DNA from: Hanleya hanleyi
Lineage: Eukaryota > Mollusca > Polyplacophora > Lepidopleurida > Hanleyidae
DNA: 64,000 bases
Assembly: GCA_036873755.1 (NCBI GenBank)
Contig: JAVTVY010020286.1
Location: 1 to 64,000, forward strand
Direction of reading: 5' to 3'
The position numbers and the translations under genes are program-made. Positions within the stretch are counted from its first letter, which is position 1. Each line of letters begins with the position of its first letter. Below, piece after piece: positions 43,861 to 55,735 of this stretch. The notes below the pieces were generated by a model, which made no database searches, had not been told where the DNA came from, and was given only the letters and a program-made list of their open reading frames with translations.

Positions 43861-45118
43861 AGGAAATGGGCCAAACCACAATAGCCCCAAACCATTAAAG
43901 TTGTAATCATGCAGCCTCAAATCTGGGCTGAAATCGATGTCCCTCAAACTCAGCAAAAGAGGGATATGTACAAAATGGGACACATTTGACCACAAAAAGT
44001 AAACTTGTTTCTACACTTCACGAGAAAATAGAAAGAATTGATCTTTAAAAATAAACCGCATGGCATGCCGTTTATTTTTTCACGACCGTGTCAACAAGCG
44101 TATACATGTGTGGTGCATTCTACCAACGTATGCTATGCGACATTACCGAACCGTAGGGACGAGCCATGACGTTATCCCATAAAGCTGCAGCTAGCTGTGC
44201 AGCATTCAGATTTGTGAGCGTCGCTACGTCATTTTTCTCTCCGCGTACAACACACACTCAATGGCGAAACAGATATTCTTGCATTCGTTGTATATGGCGA
44301 TCCCACTATCATCAAATATAATACATATGATGCCTTAGTAATCTTCTCTGCTGAAAAAATGCATTATATGGGGAGAGTTTACGAAATCCATCCATTTTGA
44401 GGCTGATTACATCTTTAATTAAAAAGGAAGTGTAGAACAAATGCATTTTATTACATTGTATGAAAGCAATAGTTGAACAGCACAAAGTACCAAGCAAACA
44501 AAGGTGATCAATTAGTTTGACTGGGTGCCATTCTCAACTTTCTCCATTCCATTTAAAAAGACACTGGACGAATTTACCACTGCAGAGCTACTTGTCATCC
44601 ACAACATGTAGTTCAATTAGGCATCACTCGCCAGCTGTGATACATACGCAAAATTGTTCTGCTCGCATCATTATCAACATTATTCTGACTCATAGTTTCC
44701 TGTGACGAGGTCATATAACCTGGTGAGTTGGTTGCGTAAGAAGACGTCTGTCCTATAATATTTATCATGTCATGCAATATCATATCTTCCATTGATTGGT
44801 CAAAGATGAAGTAGCCGTAAAGCCGTAGTTTTGTGCCAGAAGGTCACCGAACAGCCTTAAGATAAGAAGGAAATCAGATCCAGTTAGAGAATTGGTTTCT
44901 GGGTTGCGTAATGGCAAGATTTGGTGTATTATCTGGAATTTGAATGTGGTCATTTTGGGTATCCCAGGCTTCCTGCTGCCGTGCTGGATGTTTTTTTTCT
45001 CGGGCTACAAGATGAAGTCCTCTTGTGCACAGTTATTTGAAATCGTTTTAATTTTGTAATAACATGTAGCTGCCTGATTGCTGTTCATTGTTCACACACT
45101 ATTAGATCATATCACATG
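43861..45118. other. Intergenic, nothing recognised
   Basis: No coding region or repeat family is supported in this stretch. Confidence 0.55.
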
Positions 45119-45124
45119 ATATTA

Positions 45125-45195
45125 CAGGCCTCTCATTTTGAGGAGAGTGATTAAGGTTAAAGGATACAATCACCCGCCTCAAAATGAGAGGCCTG
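45125..45195. mobile_element. 71-bp hairpin transposon (micro-MITE) with 6-bp duplication
   Basis: CAGGCCTCTCATTTTGAGG and its perfect complement CCTCAAAATGAGAGGCCTG form the ends. A further partly paired GAGTGATT/AATCACCC extends the stem, leaving a ~15-nt loop. ATATTA flanks both sides (45,119-45,124 and 45,196-45,201). It has the same CAGG...CCTG ends and 6-bp duplication as the larger elements in this window. Confidence 0.88.
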
Positions 45196-45201
45196 ATATT
45201 A

Positions 45202-46626
45202 ATTCTCATACCATTATTGTTACATTGGGAATTTCATCTGGTAGTACCTATTAAACCTTTACTTGTGTGAACAATGTTCATCTCATAAAATGTTTACTTG
45301 TGCAATCAAGCTCAAAGTTACGGCCCAACAACTAGCCCAGGTTTCATGATCAGTAAGAGAATTGATGATGTAAGCCAGTATGAACACAGACTAATGGGTT
45401 TCACTGGGTACAGTCAGAACTTCAAATGAAACTTGAGCTGCACATGGATTTCATTCAGTTCTATAATTTAGGGTAATTGTTTCGCAACTCGCTTTCCATC
45501 AGCTTGTCACGATGGAAGATTTAGAGTCGTGGAAATAACACTGGAATTAGTAATTAAATGGCATGAATTATCCACCTGAAAACATCCAGTGGAGGTAATC
45601 GTGATTTATAATCAATCAGCACCTATTTTCCTTTGTCGTATATCACGAAGATTTTGTCAGTTCTATCCTGGTGTTTATTAGTAACTATTGATTCTCTTGT
45701 GCGTTTCAAAGGAAATTAAAGAAAGATTTGGATATAAACATATTTTTTTGTTCGATTGTGAGCTCTGATAAGAAACCGAACATTCTGTGGCTAATGCACA
45801 ACTTTGATCTCCACTGATTTACACTGTGTTCGTATGATATGTACATTTGTCATTGTTGTTTGTGTGCGTGAACAAAATAATAGTACTCGTTGATGAGCGT
45901 CATTCGTTGGTCTCCCTGCTACCGTCGGTGAGCATGTTATGCTGGGGTACGTGTAGTTGTCCTGTTGATAACGAGCAATATTGATCATGCCATACATGTA
46001 GATGAACAATCAGTCAGCCATTGTTGCACGATCGCATGTATAAATATCTACATATATTTATACATGACCCTTAGCACGGAGATACAGTTTTAATGGTTGT
46101 CCATTTATGGGACTGTACTTCCTCTCTGGCCCGCTCTCTGCTTTATGGTATCTACATCCGAGATCAATGGAAATTGATTATAGGGAAGTTTGCAATCAAT
46201 TACCAGCCGTGGACGGGAGCTTGATTGTATGGACAAAAAGTCAGATGAATTAAAAATGCTGGGGAAGCAGGACCCTGAGAGTAAACAGTTTGATCAACCT
46301 GAAAATAGGTTAGTACTGCACCAATGCAGGAGCTGATACATAGACCATATAGTACTATTCCATAGCACCATTGTCAACTATCTGTGTGTGTGTGTGCACA
46401 TAGTCCATCCTTTGAATCTTCTATAGATTGACGGGATTTATTCTCCAGCAACTTAAAGTGGACTGGATAAAGTACTGTGGCATTGGAACTTAACTTCATC
46501 ACAAGAGCACTGTGCAATCCAAGGTATTGAATCCCAGAGTCCAGAGGGCTGGGTCACTGGTTAATATGACTGGCTGAGAGAAGTTTGGGTTATGGGTGTA
46601 AGTTAGCCAGGTTGGTTGTTACTGCC
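45202..46626. other. Intergenic, nothing coding recognised
   Basis: The only structure noted is an AT palindrome (ATGTATAAATAT...ATATATTTATACAT) near 46,035 and a (GT)n run at 46,384. Confidence 0.55.
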
Positions 46627-47041
46627 ATGCTGGTATGGTGCCTGGATAACTCCTGGATAACTATTAGAGGACTGGGTTCACCGTTACGGGAAACGACTCA
46701 CCCTGTTCACTCTACCTATCGTGGCACGTTTAACCATTCGTTCCTGCCTCGGAATATCAGTCTTGAAAGCTGTAACTTCAAACGGGATGTAATTATGAGA
46801 GAACGTCAGAAATATGCCATTACCAGCCGGCCTACAGGTAATGACACCACTAGGAGCCGGCCTACAGGTAATGAGACCACTAGGAGCCGGCCTACAGGTA
46901 ATGAGACCACTAGGAACAACAATAAAACCAAGAAGGAGAGAAGGAAACCTGCCTCAGAGACTATGAATGGAGTGACTGGGGAGTTACCCACCACTCCCAC
47001 TGACACGTCTGTTGGATGCTTTGGCTGCTTCTCTGACAAGG
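46627..47041 (+). CDS. Candidate exon with three SRPTGNETTR repeats, function unknown
   Basis: A frame from ATG 46,627 (or 46,796) is open to a good donor, GTGAGC, at 47,042. It encodes three 11-residue repeats (SRPTGN(D/E)TTR; 33-bp DNA units at about 46,827-46,925), a basic stretch (KTKKERRKPA), then TPTDTSVGCFGCFSDK. The even repeat units and clean donor favour coding, but the upstream boundary is unclear, no domain is recognised, and a chance frame over a minisatellite is possible. Confidence 0.3.
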
Positions 47042-49169
47042 GTGAGCCTGGGTATTCTTCATATATTTGGGGAAAATAATATATCTCTCTTTACTCGCTT
47101 TTAATTGTTTCCTTACTCTGGCATAATTATTTTTCCTATTTCTGTTTACTGTTGATCCTAGGTTCCACATTTTTATTTTTGCTTTTATGGAATTGGAAAC
47201 TTATTGCCTTGTCTGGAAATCCTTGAAATACATGTACCGGTATATGGGAAATTCTGACAGTCAGGTCCTGGAACTTTGAGATGCTGATCGACTCGCTGCA
47301 ATAAATTTCTCCTGTTTCTTCTGTTTTTCTTGTGTTTCTTTGCATGTACAGATGGATAAAGAAGTTGTCATCCATAAAAACTGCATGGTATTGTCACATG
47401 TATGTTTGCCAAGTGTTGAGGATTTCCTGAGAATATAATATTTTATTCTTGTGTCAGATCAGCCAGCAATTGTGGAACCTTTTTTTTCTTGTAGAATGTT
47501 TTATTAATCAAAGAAATATTTCTTCTGGATTCTGCAATCCTTGATTTCTGCCAGAACCTCAGGCATTCATATAATGGGAGTCAAACATGAAATTGAAGCC
47601 ATTCATCAAACAGACATCTCTTCAATGTGAATTCATGAGTCTTCCTACATGTGGCACTTAGACTACGAATGATTCAATTCCCAAAGTTATGTATTTACAC
47701 ATGACTTTAACCCATCTGCCTATTTGTCTATTCATGGTCCATTTAACACTAAATAATTCAACTTTCAATTCTTCTTACACAAGTTGAAAAATAAAACTAT
47801 TGACTGTTCAATTTTTGTTTTTCGCTTTTACAAGTCAACGATTCAAATATAGAAAGTTAGACATTCAACTTTCTTTTTATGTTCGATCTGTGTTCAGAAT
47901 GAGAAATCAATAACTGACATACCGTACTTAACCATTCATGTTCAATTTTACTTTCGTGGTCTCACTTCGGGTGAGACTTGCACAGAATCAGAGTAATAGT
48001 CATTAAATCTGTGAATTAATTCTTCTTCATTAGCTGGCAGTATAATTCCCCAGGGCATTTCTCTTTCACTTTTTCAGGTTGTCTTTTAAGACAATGGAAT
48101 AAACTGATTTTGTTCTTTTGGTTATTCCAAACACGCAATATTGATTTCTGGATATTCTTAATTATCATTCTTGAGATTGCTCGTTAGTAATTGAATTTAT
48201 TAAAATTTGTGTTTGCTGTGCGAGCTGTGACTTCTGGAGTATGAAGTCATGGCATGCTGGGTGACATTATGATGGAGCAGTATTTATGCTCAAGATACCA
48301 TGCTGTGTTGTGAGTTGAATATTGATGTTATTAAAAGTCAATACAGCAGTGGTATCTTCTCATTGATTTTTGTCTTTAAGTCCACTAGCCTTTACTAAAT
48401 TATTGATAGTAGATAAGAATGGTCCCGACTCTGGTGGTGCCAGTACCCTGATGCTGCTGAAGATAATACTAACTCGTGTCAGCAATCCGTCCATACAGGT
48501 CTCAGTTCAGAGGTCATTTATCGCAGGGTCAGCATTACATCTCAATACATACTATCCTTTATGGAATTGGCATGTTGAAGATTTACTGTCTTGGCTTCTC
48601 TCTGAATTGCCTGTAGACAATTTAGCTTGTCAGTTTGAACGGTTTCATAATTCATGACCATCCAGCTGAGAACGTTGGTCCAGTGAATATTGACTGTCAG
48701 CAATGGTGGCTTGGTTTGTACATGTGTGAAGTATACAACAACAGGCCAGTTAAATTGTATACATTGTACTATCTAAGTGGTGGTATTAATTACATCTATG
48801 GTTAGTTTCTAATTTTCAGGGTAATCTGCTCACATATGTAACACAATAGTGTGGAATTACTTTTCCCATAACTGAACTTTTGTGAACAAGTGCAACTTTT
48901 GTTACTTGAAACCATAAAGTGAAACCATAAAGTCAGAGAATGATATGTCAATTATATTCTCTCCTTATATTCATGTAGAACGAGTGGTCATGGGTTACAA
49001 AAGGTGATGTTTGTTCTTCTTTCCCATGGATCTCCATTCCTTCTCTCAGAGCACCCTGTGGTACTGCGTTCAACCGAGGGCACATTCATACCCATTGATG
49101 GTAACGAGTCTGGTGATAATCTCACAATTGTGTTCCCCAGAATTCCGTTTACTGTATCCATGCAGTAAT
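47042..49169. other. Intergenic or intronic, nothing firm
   Basis: An open stretch at 48,370-48,657 lacks recognisable motifs and splice support, so I do not call it. No repeat family is identified. Confidence 0.5.
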
Positions 49170-49666
49170 CACGGAGGAGAAACAACTATCCCTACTTCCG
49201 GGATTTTGCCAAAATTTGTCATGCTCGCGGGTAGAGTAGCTTTATCTTCCGGGTAAAATGGCCGATTCTAACGCCCTGGGAACGGACGGAGGTCAATCTT
49301 CCGACAATTCAGACGAACTGTCTAAGTAAGTAGCAGATATATAGCTACCAGTTGGTGATAGAGATTCTTATGAACCTTTAGAGGCTTAGAACGAGCTGTA
49401 TTGCTGTCTGGATGTTTCTGTATAATCTAAACAAAATAGGCCGTCAATTGTGCAAGCAAACATTTGCCAAATCCACGCGAGTTAATTGCACGCCAGTTGT
49501 CTTCAGTCTTCTGTTATATGACGGATCGCCCACTGTACAGCAGGGTAGTCCCATTGGTGCTTGAATTATATGCTACCGAACGTTTTTTCGACATACATTT
49601 CATTATTCCGCACTTTTGGTGATATTATCCAGTCTTCCGGGTACACTTACTCATGCTTCCGGGTAA
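49170..49666 (+). repeat. Left arm of a ~490-bp inverted duplication
   Basis: It matches 52,312-52,798 in reverse complement over its full length with scattered substitutions and small indels. The arm contains the putative promoter, first coding exon and donor of a zinc-finger gene. Outer ends read CACGGAGGAGAAAC and GTTTCTCCTCCGTG. Confidence 0.88.
49258..49325 (+). CDS. Putative zinc-finger gene, first coding exon
   Basis: An ATG in AAAATGGCC context starts MADSNALGTDGGQSSDNSDE, followed by LS and a perfect GTAAGT donor at 49,326, phase 2 out. The acidic/Ser-rich start and the donor look genuine. The next candidate exon (50,417-50,445) fits in phase. The inverted copy of this exon has lost 11 bp and runs into a stop, so only this copy is intact. 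Confidence 0.5.
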
Positions 49667-50416
49667 TCGATAAACATTTTCACACACCTTCCCACCCCCA
49701 CCCCATTGGGTTTTCTTCAGGCTCAGCAGGCTTAACATACGCCTTGATTTACTGCATTCGTGTGACCAGCCTGTCATGTGAGAATTTTCTATCAGATGCA
49801 CAGCACTCATTGTACATCACCTTTCTCGATTGCGAGAAATTGCATCGGTAAGCCTAGGCCTAGGTGAGTCAATTTCGAGCACTGACCCGACTGATGCCGC
49901 ACTTACTACGATACATTCCGTCGCGTTTTATCACTGAAAAAATGACCCACCTTCTTGATGTGGTTACGTACAATTTCACCGGGTATCAAGTTTATTTCAC
50001 TCACATATGCAAGTGTCAACTCCTGGATCATCATCTTCCTTCGCCAAAGCCGTGATAGAAAACTCGCCACTTTCCAACCTGAGAAATGTTTGGCGCGCGC
50101 GCAATGGGAGGCAACTGCGTCGCAAGAGAGAAGTATTTATCATTACAACGCTGTGCCGTGAAAAATTCTATGTTTCGCAGTACAGCAAGACAGACTATCA
50201 ATATCATGGGACATCACGATTTACAGAAGAACACGTTATAGGCTTTCATCCAATGAATATTCGTGGAATTTACATGAGGTATAATAATTTAGCCTATTGC
50301 GAAATAAGGCTTGCCTTTTCATTTTTATGCTAAATGGTCCCCCCATAATATATTTGCGAAGCTCTCATTTCAGTATAATTATTATTCACAGCAGCTATCC
50401 GTTCATCTGTTTGCAG

Positions 50417-50445
50417 ATGGCTAGACATGTCAGGTTCGGAATCCG
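50417..50445 (+). CDS. Putative zinc-finger gene, 29-nt mini-exon
   Basis: The acceptor is CATCTGTTTGCAG and the donor GTATGT is at 50,446. Joined to the first exon it continues KWLDMSGSES with no stop, phase 1 out. This fits between the first exon and the zinc-finger sequence. Small size makes the call uncertain. Confidence 0.4.
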
Positions 50446-50740
50446 GTATGTCATATGTACATTCTCTGAACGATAGCGTTGGGCCGTTACACCTGTCGCT
50501 GACTGAAAACCCTCAAGTGACAAGCACACCGAAACAGCCAATCACATGCTGCCGATAGGAAGAGCCTCTTCTGAATTTACCTGCTCGGTTGGTTGGTTGG
50601 TTGGTTGGTTGGTTTTCTCTTGACCCCTCTTTCGTGGGTAAATAAAATGCATCTCTGGTGAAAAGTCACCCATAGTATGATGCTAACAAAATTACACTTT
50701 AGAAATACGGTAGCACTATGTCAGACGTCATTCACTGAAG

Positions 50741-50969
50741 ACGTCATTCACTGCTCTTATTGTCAAAGAGTGTTTGCTCGAAATTTCAACCTCAAGAGAC
50801 ATCTGCAAGTGCATAGTGGTAAGACGATTCTTTACGATCAGTGCGAGAAGATGTTCTCCACTGACATGTTCAGCGTACTCATAGTGGACCAGTCCAGTGC
50901 AAAATTTGTTTGAATATGTACTCTTCCCATCACACCCTGGAAAAATACCTTCAAGCTCACAGTGGAAAC
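50741..50969 (+). pseudogene. C2H2 zinc-finger exon, degenerate
   Basis: Finger 1 is CSYCQRVFARNFNLKRHLQVH, split here as CSYC then FARNFNLKRHLQVH: two Cys and two His in the correct spacing, followed by an HSGK linker. Finger 2 is partial (CEKMFST). A frameshift near 50,875 leads into HSGPVQ and finger 3 (CKIC...KYLQAH, one His replaced by Tyr). A 16-bp direct duplication at 50,723-50,754 (AGACGTCATTCACTGA) puts a TGA in frame if the first AG is the acceptor; the second AG avoids it. It was probably a DNA-binding zinc-finger protein and is now decayed. Confidence 0.6.
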
Positions 50970-51012
50970 TTCAGGTTTGTTCTAAATGGTTCACGGTACT
51001 AGATGATTGAAT

Positions 51013-51418
51013 CAAAATTAAGTTCAAGACGTTTTTTAGACCCTAAATTATGCCAGCCGGTGGGACTATTTTCGCAATACCGACGAGGTGGTGTTAGCAA
51101 TTTGAATTTCTTTCACATGTCCTGTGAGGTTATGGGCAATATTAATGGATATTCATTCACGGGAAATAACACTCGTCATTTCATTCGGCTGGCGACCGTC
51201 GGATGTAGGGGGTCTTTATATATGCTTTAACCTTCTACCTTCTCCTATTGACCTGTTACGTTTTTCTGCATCAAACCTTTTGAGCAGGAAATATACATTT
51301 CCGCTTCCTGGATTAACAAACTGTAATGGTTCGCAACTGATTACCATGAACCGCCAACTCAATCGGGCACAAGTCCGCGAGGACCTAATTTAGGGTCTAA
51401 AAAAACGTTTGAACTTAA
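51013..51418. mobile_element. Small TIR element in the zinc-finger region
   Basis: TTAAGTTCAAGACGTTTTTT...AGACCCTAAATT at the left is mirrored by AATTTAGGGTCT...ACGTTTGAACTTAA at the right: about 30-bp inverted repeats around ~350 bp. The interior includes a stretch (GAGGTTATGGGCAATATTAA) also found at about 51,785-51,815 in reverse complement, so host sequence may be trapped inside. No clear target duplication is seen. Confidence 0.45.
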
Positions 51419-52311
51419 TTTTTTACTTGGCCGTTTCTCTCTAGCCTAAACGTCTGGAACTAAACGCTGACAGATGACATCAGAAATAAAATAATAATTG
51501 AAAAAAATTGTAATCAAATCGGACGTCGGTAAAGTTGCGTTGTTCATGTGACGTCGCAATGTCTTGGCGTCAGTCCTTTCAGTTTCAATCAGATTGTGAA
51601 ATAAAGCGAACACACATCGATTTACAACGTGAAGTGGGAAAACGACTTGAACAGTTACGTTATGTAATATATCGCACGTGCTATAAATTAAACACTCGAT
51701 TCAGTCACCTAGTACCGTGAACCATTTAGAATAAACCATGAAGTTTCCATTGTGAGCTTGAAGATTTCCCATGAATGAATATCCATTAATATTGCCCATA
51801 ACCTCAGAGGAAATGTGAAAGAAATCCAAATTTCTAACACCATCTCACCTGTGTTGTCATTATTAAAAAAAAACATTTTTTTGTCCATTTTCAGGTCAGA
51901 TTTTTTTATTTCTTTATTCTTTTGATTTCCTCGTACACAAACGGCCTGATAAATTAGTAAATAATAATCAGATATGAAATAAAATAGTTTTGTTCACTTT
52001 TCCATGCAGAAAAGCAGAATTTTGTGGATATAGACGAAAATATCACTTTTCTGGTTCCCCACATGGCCGCAATTTCGGATTTACCCATGATTCTCTGCTC
52101 AGTTGATTATGCAAATAGGCTCCAAAAGACCCCAGTATGATAAGCAAAGTCACGGAGTTTCAGCTCTCAGTTTTTGTCTTTCCAGAGATAAAGTACAAAG
52201 TTTGGTAGGGGGAGGCATAATGCCCCCAGGCCGGGTAGGGTTATCGTTTGTATAATCTTTTAACTTTCTAGGTAGAAAGTCCACTCCCTTGTATATTATA
52301 TTTCAAATGTA

Positions 52312-52798
52312 TTACCCGGAAGCATGAGTAAGTGCACCCGGAAGACTGAATAATATCACCAAAAGTGCAGATTAATGAAATGTATGTCGAAAAAATGTTC
52401 GGTAGCATATAATTCAAGCACCAATGGGTCTACCCTGCTATACAGTGGACGATCCGTCATATAACCGAAGATTGAAGACAAACTGGCGTGCAATTAACTC
52501 GCGTGGTTTTGACAAATGTTCGCTTGCACAATTGACTGCCTATTTTGTGAAGATTATACAGAAACATCCAGACAACAATACAGCTCGTTCTAAGCCTCTA
52601 AAGGTTCATAAGAATCTCTATCACCAACTGGTAGCTGTATGTCTACTACTTACTTAGACGGTTCGTCTGAATTGTCGGAAAATTGACCTCTGTCTGTTAG
52701 AATCGGCCATTTTACCCGGAAGATAAAGTTGCTCTACCCGCAAGCATGGCAAATTTCGTCAAAATCCCGGAAGTAGGGATAGTTGTTTCTCCTCCGTG
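52312..52798 (-). repeat. Right arm of the inverted duplication, with pseudogenised first exon
   Basis: It is the reverse complement of 49,170-49,666. On the minus strand the copied exon begins MADSN at about 52,713. It lacks 11 bp relative to the left copy, so its frame shifts and hits TAA within 20 codons. The GTAAGT donor is still present. Between the arms, 51,700-51,850 also carries inverted copies of finger-related sequence, showing that the duplication once covered more of the gene. Confidence 0.85.
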
Positions 52799-54504
52799 GT
52801 AATACTACAATCAAACCTGTGAATGCTGATAACCGACCAACCTCTAAATACCAACATTATCCATGGCTAGCTCAATACTTAAATTAAAGTAGTTTGAACT
52901 TTGATAAACCAGAACTTTGTCAAATTCAACATTATATAATGGTCCTAAGCATGGTCGGTAATATACACAGGTTTCACTGTACATCTTTCTTGAAAATGGA
53001 TCGATTCTCATGAATACAAGTATTGCAAATTCAGGCTGCCATTTTGAATCTGAAAAAGGGAGGCCGTGCACTTTGGCCTGAAAAATGGCAAAATCTGAAG
53101 GGTAAAGCCTAAAGGTGAAAAAACAAACCAGTTCAGTATAATTAACAAGAACTGATAACTTCGAATTATTGATGCAGTGAAGTTATAGATGCAATGAATA
53201 ATGGTATTGCAGAATCACTGCATTCAATGCATATGATTTAGGCCTAAAAACTCTTTGCCCCATGATGACGCCATTTGACGCCCCTTTCTAAACCATACAA
53301 GCTTTTCTAGGCTGCCCCATAGACCTTTTCGGTGATCACCCATAAATTGTCAGGTACAAGTCTATTGGAGAGCTGGGGTCAAAGATTTATTAATTTTTTT
53401 TATTACTTTTACAGTGATCAATAATTCAGCATGTTTAATATTTTCTGAAATAAAATATTATTGAATGAGGTTAATTAATTAACTTATTACATGAGGCGTC
53501 AAATGGCGTCATCATGGACTAGGAAGGGGCGTCAAATGGCGTCACCATGGGGCAATGGTAGTAAGCCTCCATAGGGCAAAGAGTTAATTCACCTAAGCCT
53601 GAAAATGTCTAGGCCCGCTATATTGTATTCCGACTTGTTTCTTTTGGAAATAATGCTATGATGATTGATGCCAAACATGGCATACATATTCAAATAACCT
53701 GAGAGTATCATTGCATTCCACACATATTAATTAGGCCTTAATTACATGTAGCTAATGTCCAGTATCTTATGTTAAATCTGTTTCATTGAAAATACATTTA
53801 CGGTAATAATTTTCCCCTCAAAATTACATGTTAGTGTTGTCCATATAGCCTGAATGGAGATTTTATAGAGTTGTTGCTCCTGCACATGGAGGTCTTAACT
53901 ACATAATTACCATGAATTGTCAAATATATGAATGCATTGCTTCTTCCATTTGTTTGATTTAACACTTATTCACATGTTGACTTGTCTAATAGTCGTGATT
54001 ATTTTCAATTTAGACTTGCTCATTAGTGGATAGTTTTGACCCATCTGATTGGGATCAGTGTGAGCCCTGGTCAAGCGAGCTGTCTGATGCAACCTTGCTA
54101 CATGTACTTGTGCCAAAGCAACATACAGAGATAAAGGTTGTAACTGTCTCCGGGAGCCAAGATTATGGCTGCCCATAAACCAGTTATAGGAATGAGGAAC
54201 ACTTGGGAATGAGGACACCTTATTTTATTTTTTGTTCCATGGTCAGATTTGTTTTTTGGGGGGGGGGGGGGGACTCGGTTGCATCGACTCCTTCAGTTTT
54301 GAACATTATGAACAGGGCCAGACGAGTGAAAACTGACAAAATAAAATTGTTGTGGCAAAATGCCCAGTTTAGTTTTATTTTTATTATCACCTCTAATCTT
54401 GAAAAAAAATAGAACTCGTAGACTGACATTATCTGTGTGCATTTTATGGCTTTGATGTTTGACTGTGATCTGTGGAAAGACATAGTATTTCCTATATTGT
54501 ATAG
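52799..54504. other. Intergenic, nothing coding recognised
   Basis: Short dispersed matches such as ATGACGCCATTTGACGCCCC (53,265) and TGGCGTCATCATGG (53,503) form loose inverted pairs around 53,390. A G-run lies at 54,256-54,271. Confidence 0.5.
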
Positions 54505-54831
54505 AGTGAGTGAGTGAGTGAGTAGGATTTAACGTCCTGTTGCTTCAATGCATTTTGCTGAGAAGCAACAGGAACTTGATAATGTGATGTCTAGCACTGT
54601 AATATCACTTGTCTTTATTGCACCATGTAATTAAGCGTCCTGTCTGTGTCTTGTGCGCTGTCCTCAGTGATTTATAGGGTGGATGGAGGGTGTCTGGTTC
54701 CATGCTGCTTCAAAGATTTCTTCTTTGAAGTAGCAGGAACACAACTGGGCTGGGTGGTGCTTAGTTGGCTCATCGTGATATAGCTGAAATATTGTTGAAA
54801 GCGACATTAAATTTTATTCACTCACTCACTC
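54505..54831 (+). mobile_element. Gastropod-type SINE with tail sequence at both ends
   Basis: It ends GATATAGCTGAAATATTGTTG...CATTAAATTTTATTCACTCACTCACTC, the standard tail. It begins GAGTGAGTGAGTGAGTAGGATTTAACGTCC, the tail in reverse complement, giving a head-to-head arrangement. The interior carries GCTTCAATGCATTTTGCTGA and TTGCACCATGTAATTAAGCG. Confidence 0.55.
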
Positions 54832-55735
54832 GTTTTCAACATTTTTTCAGTCATATCATGACGGTGCCTATATTGTTTTGCATTGTGTTATGTGTAATAC
54901 TTTATTCACCTTTGTCAGTCATAATAGAATGAAATGTACAGAGTACTGTACTGTAATAATTTATTTCATGAATTATTTTGGTGGTTCACAGAAAATTATA
55001 ATGAAAACCCCCAGGAGTGGTTGAAGTCCCAGACATTGAAACTACTGATTTGGCTTAGAAGAAGTAGAACCTTAACATTCAGTATCCAGCATGGAAAGCA
55101 ATTTCAAGTGAGATTGGGGCAAGTTACCCACATACCAAATTTGGGATGTTCAGCCAACTTCAGGTTTCCAAAAGTTATTATCTGGAAACAAAAATTTAAA
55201 TAAACCACAGGTGACAGCACCTATATGCACATCGGCCTCAAAGAAAATTCCAAGCAAGATATTGACACAAGGTACCCACATACCAAATATGGAAATAATC
55301 CGTTCAGGTTTTCAAAAGTTATTGTCTGGAAATGAAACTTCAACCTGGCCCCCAGGTGACAGATTTCATTTCAAAGGGGGCCAAAGACAGTATTTTTCCC
55401 TCAAGCCCTAAATTTAGTGAAACTTTTACAGAATCATTCTAAATGAAAGTATATGAATTGTAGATATAGCATACATAAAATGTTTGCAATATGCAAACAA
55501 CTTTTCAAAATAATTTGATAGAAAAATATTGAATTGCTGCATTGTAGGACAGACGAAATTCACACTCTTATAGACCAAATTGCAATGCCATAGAATATAT
55601 TATATCTTTATTGTTTGCAGCATTGAAATGTTCATATGGGGTGGAATTGTGATTTAAAGTCGAAATGCAATCATTGTAGTGTACAATTGTAGTGCCAAAT
55701 GGTGAAAACATAATATCTGGATCAATTTCCACTGT

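Noticed and set aside
48370..48657. 95-codon frame as an exon
   Set aside because: No recognisable motif and no convincing splice sites or start context.
54934..55411. Two successive open frames
   Set aside because: They contain a repeated phrase (ACCCACATACCAAAT) typical of a repeat core, and no protein similarity is apparent.
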